Assembly (NCBI GenBank): GCA_030600525.1
Contig: JAUVLX010000046.1
Location: 1-15,397 of the forward strand
DNA: 15,397 nt
Reading direction: 5' to 3'
Source: Desulfobulbus sp.
GTDB lineage: Bacteria; Desulfobacterota; Desulfobulbia; Desulfobulbales; Desulfobulbaceae
Shown here: positions 13,993-15,397 of the stretch, piece after piece
Layout of the letters: every line of letters starts with the position of its first letter
Numbering within the stretch: the first letter of the stretch is position 1
Notes under the pieces: generated by a model
What the model saw: only the letters and a program-made list of their open reading frames with translations
Told to the model about the DNA's origin: nothing
Databases searched by the model: none
Made by a program: the position numbers and the translations under genes

Positions 13993-15397
13993 TCATTTTT
14001 TAGGCGGCAGCATATCAGTAATGGAGCCATCGACAATTTCGGCGGCAAAGGCCAATGTTTCCGCAAGGGTTGGGTGGGCATGGATGGTTTTGCTGATGTC
14101 TTCGGCATCGGCGCCCATTTCTAGCGCAAGGACTGCCTCGTGAATTATTTCTCCAGCATTGAGACCGCATATGCCTGCCCCGATAATACGTCCGCTCTGT
14201 TGATCAAAAAGGACTTTGGTTACCCCTGTCGAGGCTCCTGCACTCAGCGCGCGTCCGCTGGCTCCCCACGGAAATTTACCTTTGCTGTATACTATGTTTT
14301 GTGCTTTGGCTTCTTTTTCAGTTAATCCGGCCCAGGCAACTTCAGGATTGGTGTATGCCACCGATGGGATAGTCAGGGGAGTGAACGCAGCTTTATGGCC
14401 AGCAATAACTTCTGCCGCAACCTTACCCTGGTGAGTCGCCTTATGGGCAAGCATGGGGTCGCCGACCACGTCACCTATGGCGTAGATGTGGGAAGCTGCG
14501 GTTTGTTGACGTTCGTTTACAGCGATAACCCCGCTTTTCTCCGGCGTGACACCCAGTGTCTCCAAGCCAATGTCCTTGGTATTAGGACGTCGGCCCACCG
14601 CAACCAGTACTGCATCAAATGTTTCGTGTTCCGGCGCCTTGGCTCCCTCAAAAGAAACCGTGATCCCGCTGTTGTCAGCAGTGACGGTTTTCACTTTGGT
14701 TTTAGTGTAAATTTGGTACCGCTTTTTGAGTTTGAGAAATAAGGGTTGGATTACATCCTTATCAGCCGGTGGAATAATGTGATCAAGCATCTCAACGATG
14801 GTGATGGACGAGCCAAGAGCACTGTATATCTGGGCCATTTCAAGGCCGATAATGCCGCCACCAATGACAAGGAGCTGCTTGGGGATACTTGTGAGGGCGA
14901 GTGCGTCAGAAGAGTCCCATATACGGTCATCGTCAGGGATATCAGGCAGCATTGCGGGTGCAGATCCTGTCGCTACAATAGCATCCTTGAAGGTGACAAG
15001 CGCTGGTTCTTCACCGTTGACAGTCATCGTTGTTTTATCTGAAAAAACACCATTGCCTTGTACACGTGTTATATTACGTGCTTTGCACAGTGCGTCTAAA
15101 CCACCTGTTAACTGTTTGATAATTTTTGTTTTGTGATTGCGAAAGGCTTCCAGGTCAATGCTGGGTTTAGAAAAAGTGATGCCCATCGTTTTGGCTTCGG
15201 CTGCTTCCTCAATGACTGTAGCACCATGAAGCAGTGTCTTGGACGGAATGCAGCCAACGTTGAGGCAGACGCCGCCAAGACGGTTTTCTCTTTCCACCAG
15301 GCAGACGGATAAACCGAGATCTGCAGCCCTGAAAGCTGCGGTATAACCACCAGGACCACCGCCGAGAACAACGACATCGGTTTGGATTTCGGTACTC
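13993..15397 (-). CDS. lpdA: Dihydrolipoyl dehydrogenase (E3), 5' end cut by the window edge
   Basis: E3 reoxidises the lipoyl group of pyruvate and 2-oxoglutarate dehydrogenase complexes with NAD+. The visible frame begins STEIQTDVVVLGGGPGGYTA. E. coli Lpd begins MSTEIKTQVVVLG, and the first visible base is a G on the coding strand, so only the first two bases of ATG are probably missing (full length about 468 residues). With that numbering the redox disulfide GGVCLNVGC is Cys45/Cys50, as in E. coli. The NAD fold is VIGGGIIGLEMAQIYSALG, and the active-site base is in HAHPTLAE near the C-terminus. FAD contact YAIGDVVGDPMLAHKA is intact. The internal GTG at 15297 is not the start, because the FAD motif lies upstream of it. 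The E1 and E2 genes probably lie beyond the right edge; this is inference. Confidence 0.94.
   Translation of the reverse strand, partial: STEIQTDVVVLGGGPGGYTAAFRAADLGLSVCLVERENRLGGVCLNVGCIPSKTLLHGATVIEEAAEAKTMGITFSKPSIDLEAFRNHKTKIIKQLTGGLDALCKARNITRVQGNGVFSDKTTMTVNGEEPALVTFKDAIVATGSAPAMLPDIPDDDRIWDSSDALALTSIPKQLLVIGGGIIGLEMAQIYSALGSSITIVEMLDHIIPPADKDVIQPLFLKLKKRYQIYTKTKVKTVTADNSGITVSFEGAKAPEHETFDAVLVAVGRRPNTKDIGLETLGVTPEKSGVIAVNERQQTAASHIYAIGDVVGDPMLAHKATHQGKVAAEVIAGHKAAFTPLTIPSVAYTNPEVAWAGLTEKEAKAQNIVYSKGKFPWGASGRALSAGASTGVTKVLFDQQSGRIIGAGICGLNAGEIIHEAVLALEMGADAEDISKTIHAHPTLAETLAFAAEIVDGSITDMLPPKK

Noticed and set aside
13971..14001. TGATGG/CCATCA hairpin followed by six T residues on the plus strand
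   Set aside because: It overlaps the lpdA stop codon, has only a 6-bp stem with a 13-nt loop, and no plus-strand gene needs a terminator there.
1..15397. Search for tRNA, rRNA, CRISPR arrays, riboswitches, toxin-antitoxin or defence genes
   Set aside because: No repeat-spacer pattern, cloverleaf, conserved RNA core or defence-type domain was recognised on either strand.

Overview
The window is chromosomal DNA of a Gram-negative bacterium of moderate GC, probably a proteobacterium in the broad sense. Two genes, nhaB and lpdA, align over long stretches with their E. coli relatives from memory. The 2-oxoacid oxidoreductase operon and the palindromic intergenic repeats also fit an anaerobic or facultative lineage such as the Desulfobulbales. 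The genus cannot be fixed from the sequence. No rRNA, tRNA, CRISPR array, phage module or complete insertion sequence was seen.

Layout. Positions 1-512 hold no supportable gene, only a terminator hairpin at 470-505. A minus-strand gene (513-2261) encodes an exported C69-type dipeptidase. Upstream of it, in the same direction, is a C-terminally truncated aromatic amino acid permease (2392-3288). From 3300 to 4275 the DNA is scarred. It holds the N-terminal piece of an alpha/beta hydrolase joined to a transposase-like fragment (3636-3946). A 189-bp element that is palindromic along its whole length (3968-4156) follows, flanked by TA and looking like a MITE. A minus-strand creatininase-family gene (4275-5042) comes next, then an intergenic region with a second palindromic repeat (about 5202-5284).

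The centrepiece is a plus-strand operon (5476-10126) of three genes joined by two ATGA stop/start overlaps. The first encodes a GltD-like FAD/NAD(P) flavoprotein with an N-terminal Fe-S domain and a C-terminal 2x[4Fe-4S] ferredoxin domain. The second encodes a fused gamma-alpha subunit of a 2-oxoacid:acceptor oxidoreductase (KorA-like). The third encodes the TPP-binding beta subunit (KorB-like). Together they predict a soluble complex that passes electrons from oxidative decarboxylation of a 2-oxoacid, probably 2-oxoglutarate, through Fe-S clusters and FAD to or from NAD(P), ferredoxin or both.

Convergent with this operon is nhaB (10227-11849, minus), a Na+/H+ antiporter with a strong terminator at 10145-10190. 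A gene-poor AT-rich gap of about 600 bp follows. Then come a small DUF423 membrane protein gene (12461-12829, plus), pyrC (12873-13874, minus) and lpdA (13993 to the right edge, minus). The lpdA gene lacks only about two bases of its start codon. Its usual partners, the pyruvate or 2-oxoglutarate dehydrogenase subunits, would lie beyond the right edge. The organism therefore seems to carry both a ferredoxin/flavoprotein-type and a lipoamide-type route for 2-oxoacid oxidation.

Most of the window is ordinary core metabolism. The points worth a second look are the self-contained NAD(P)-linked Kor complex and the degraded, repeat-bearing strip at 2392-4275.
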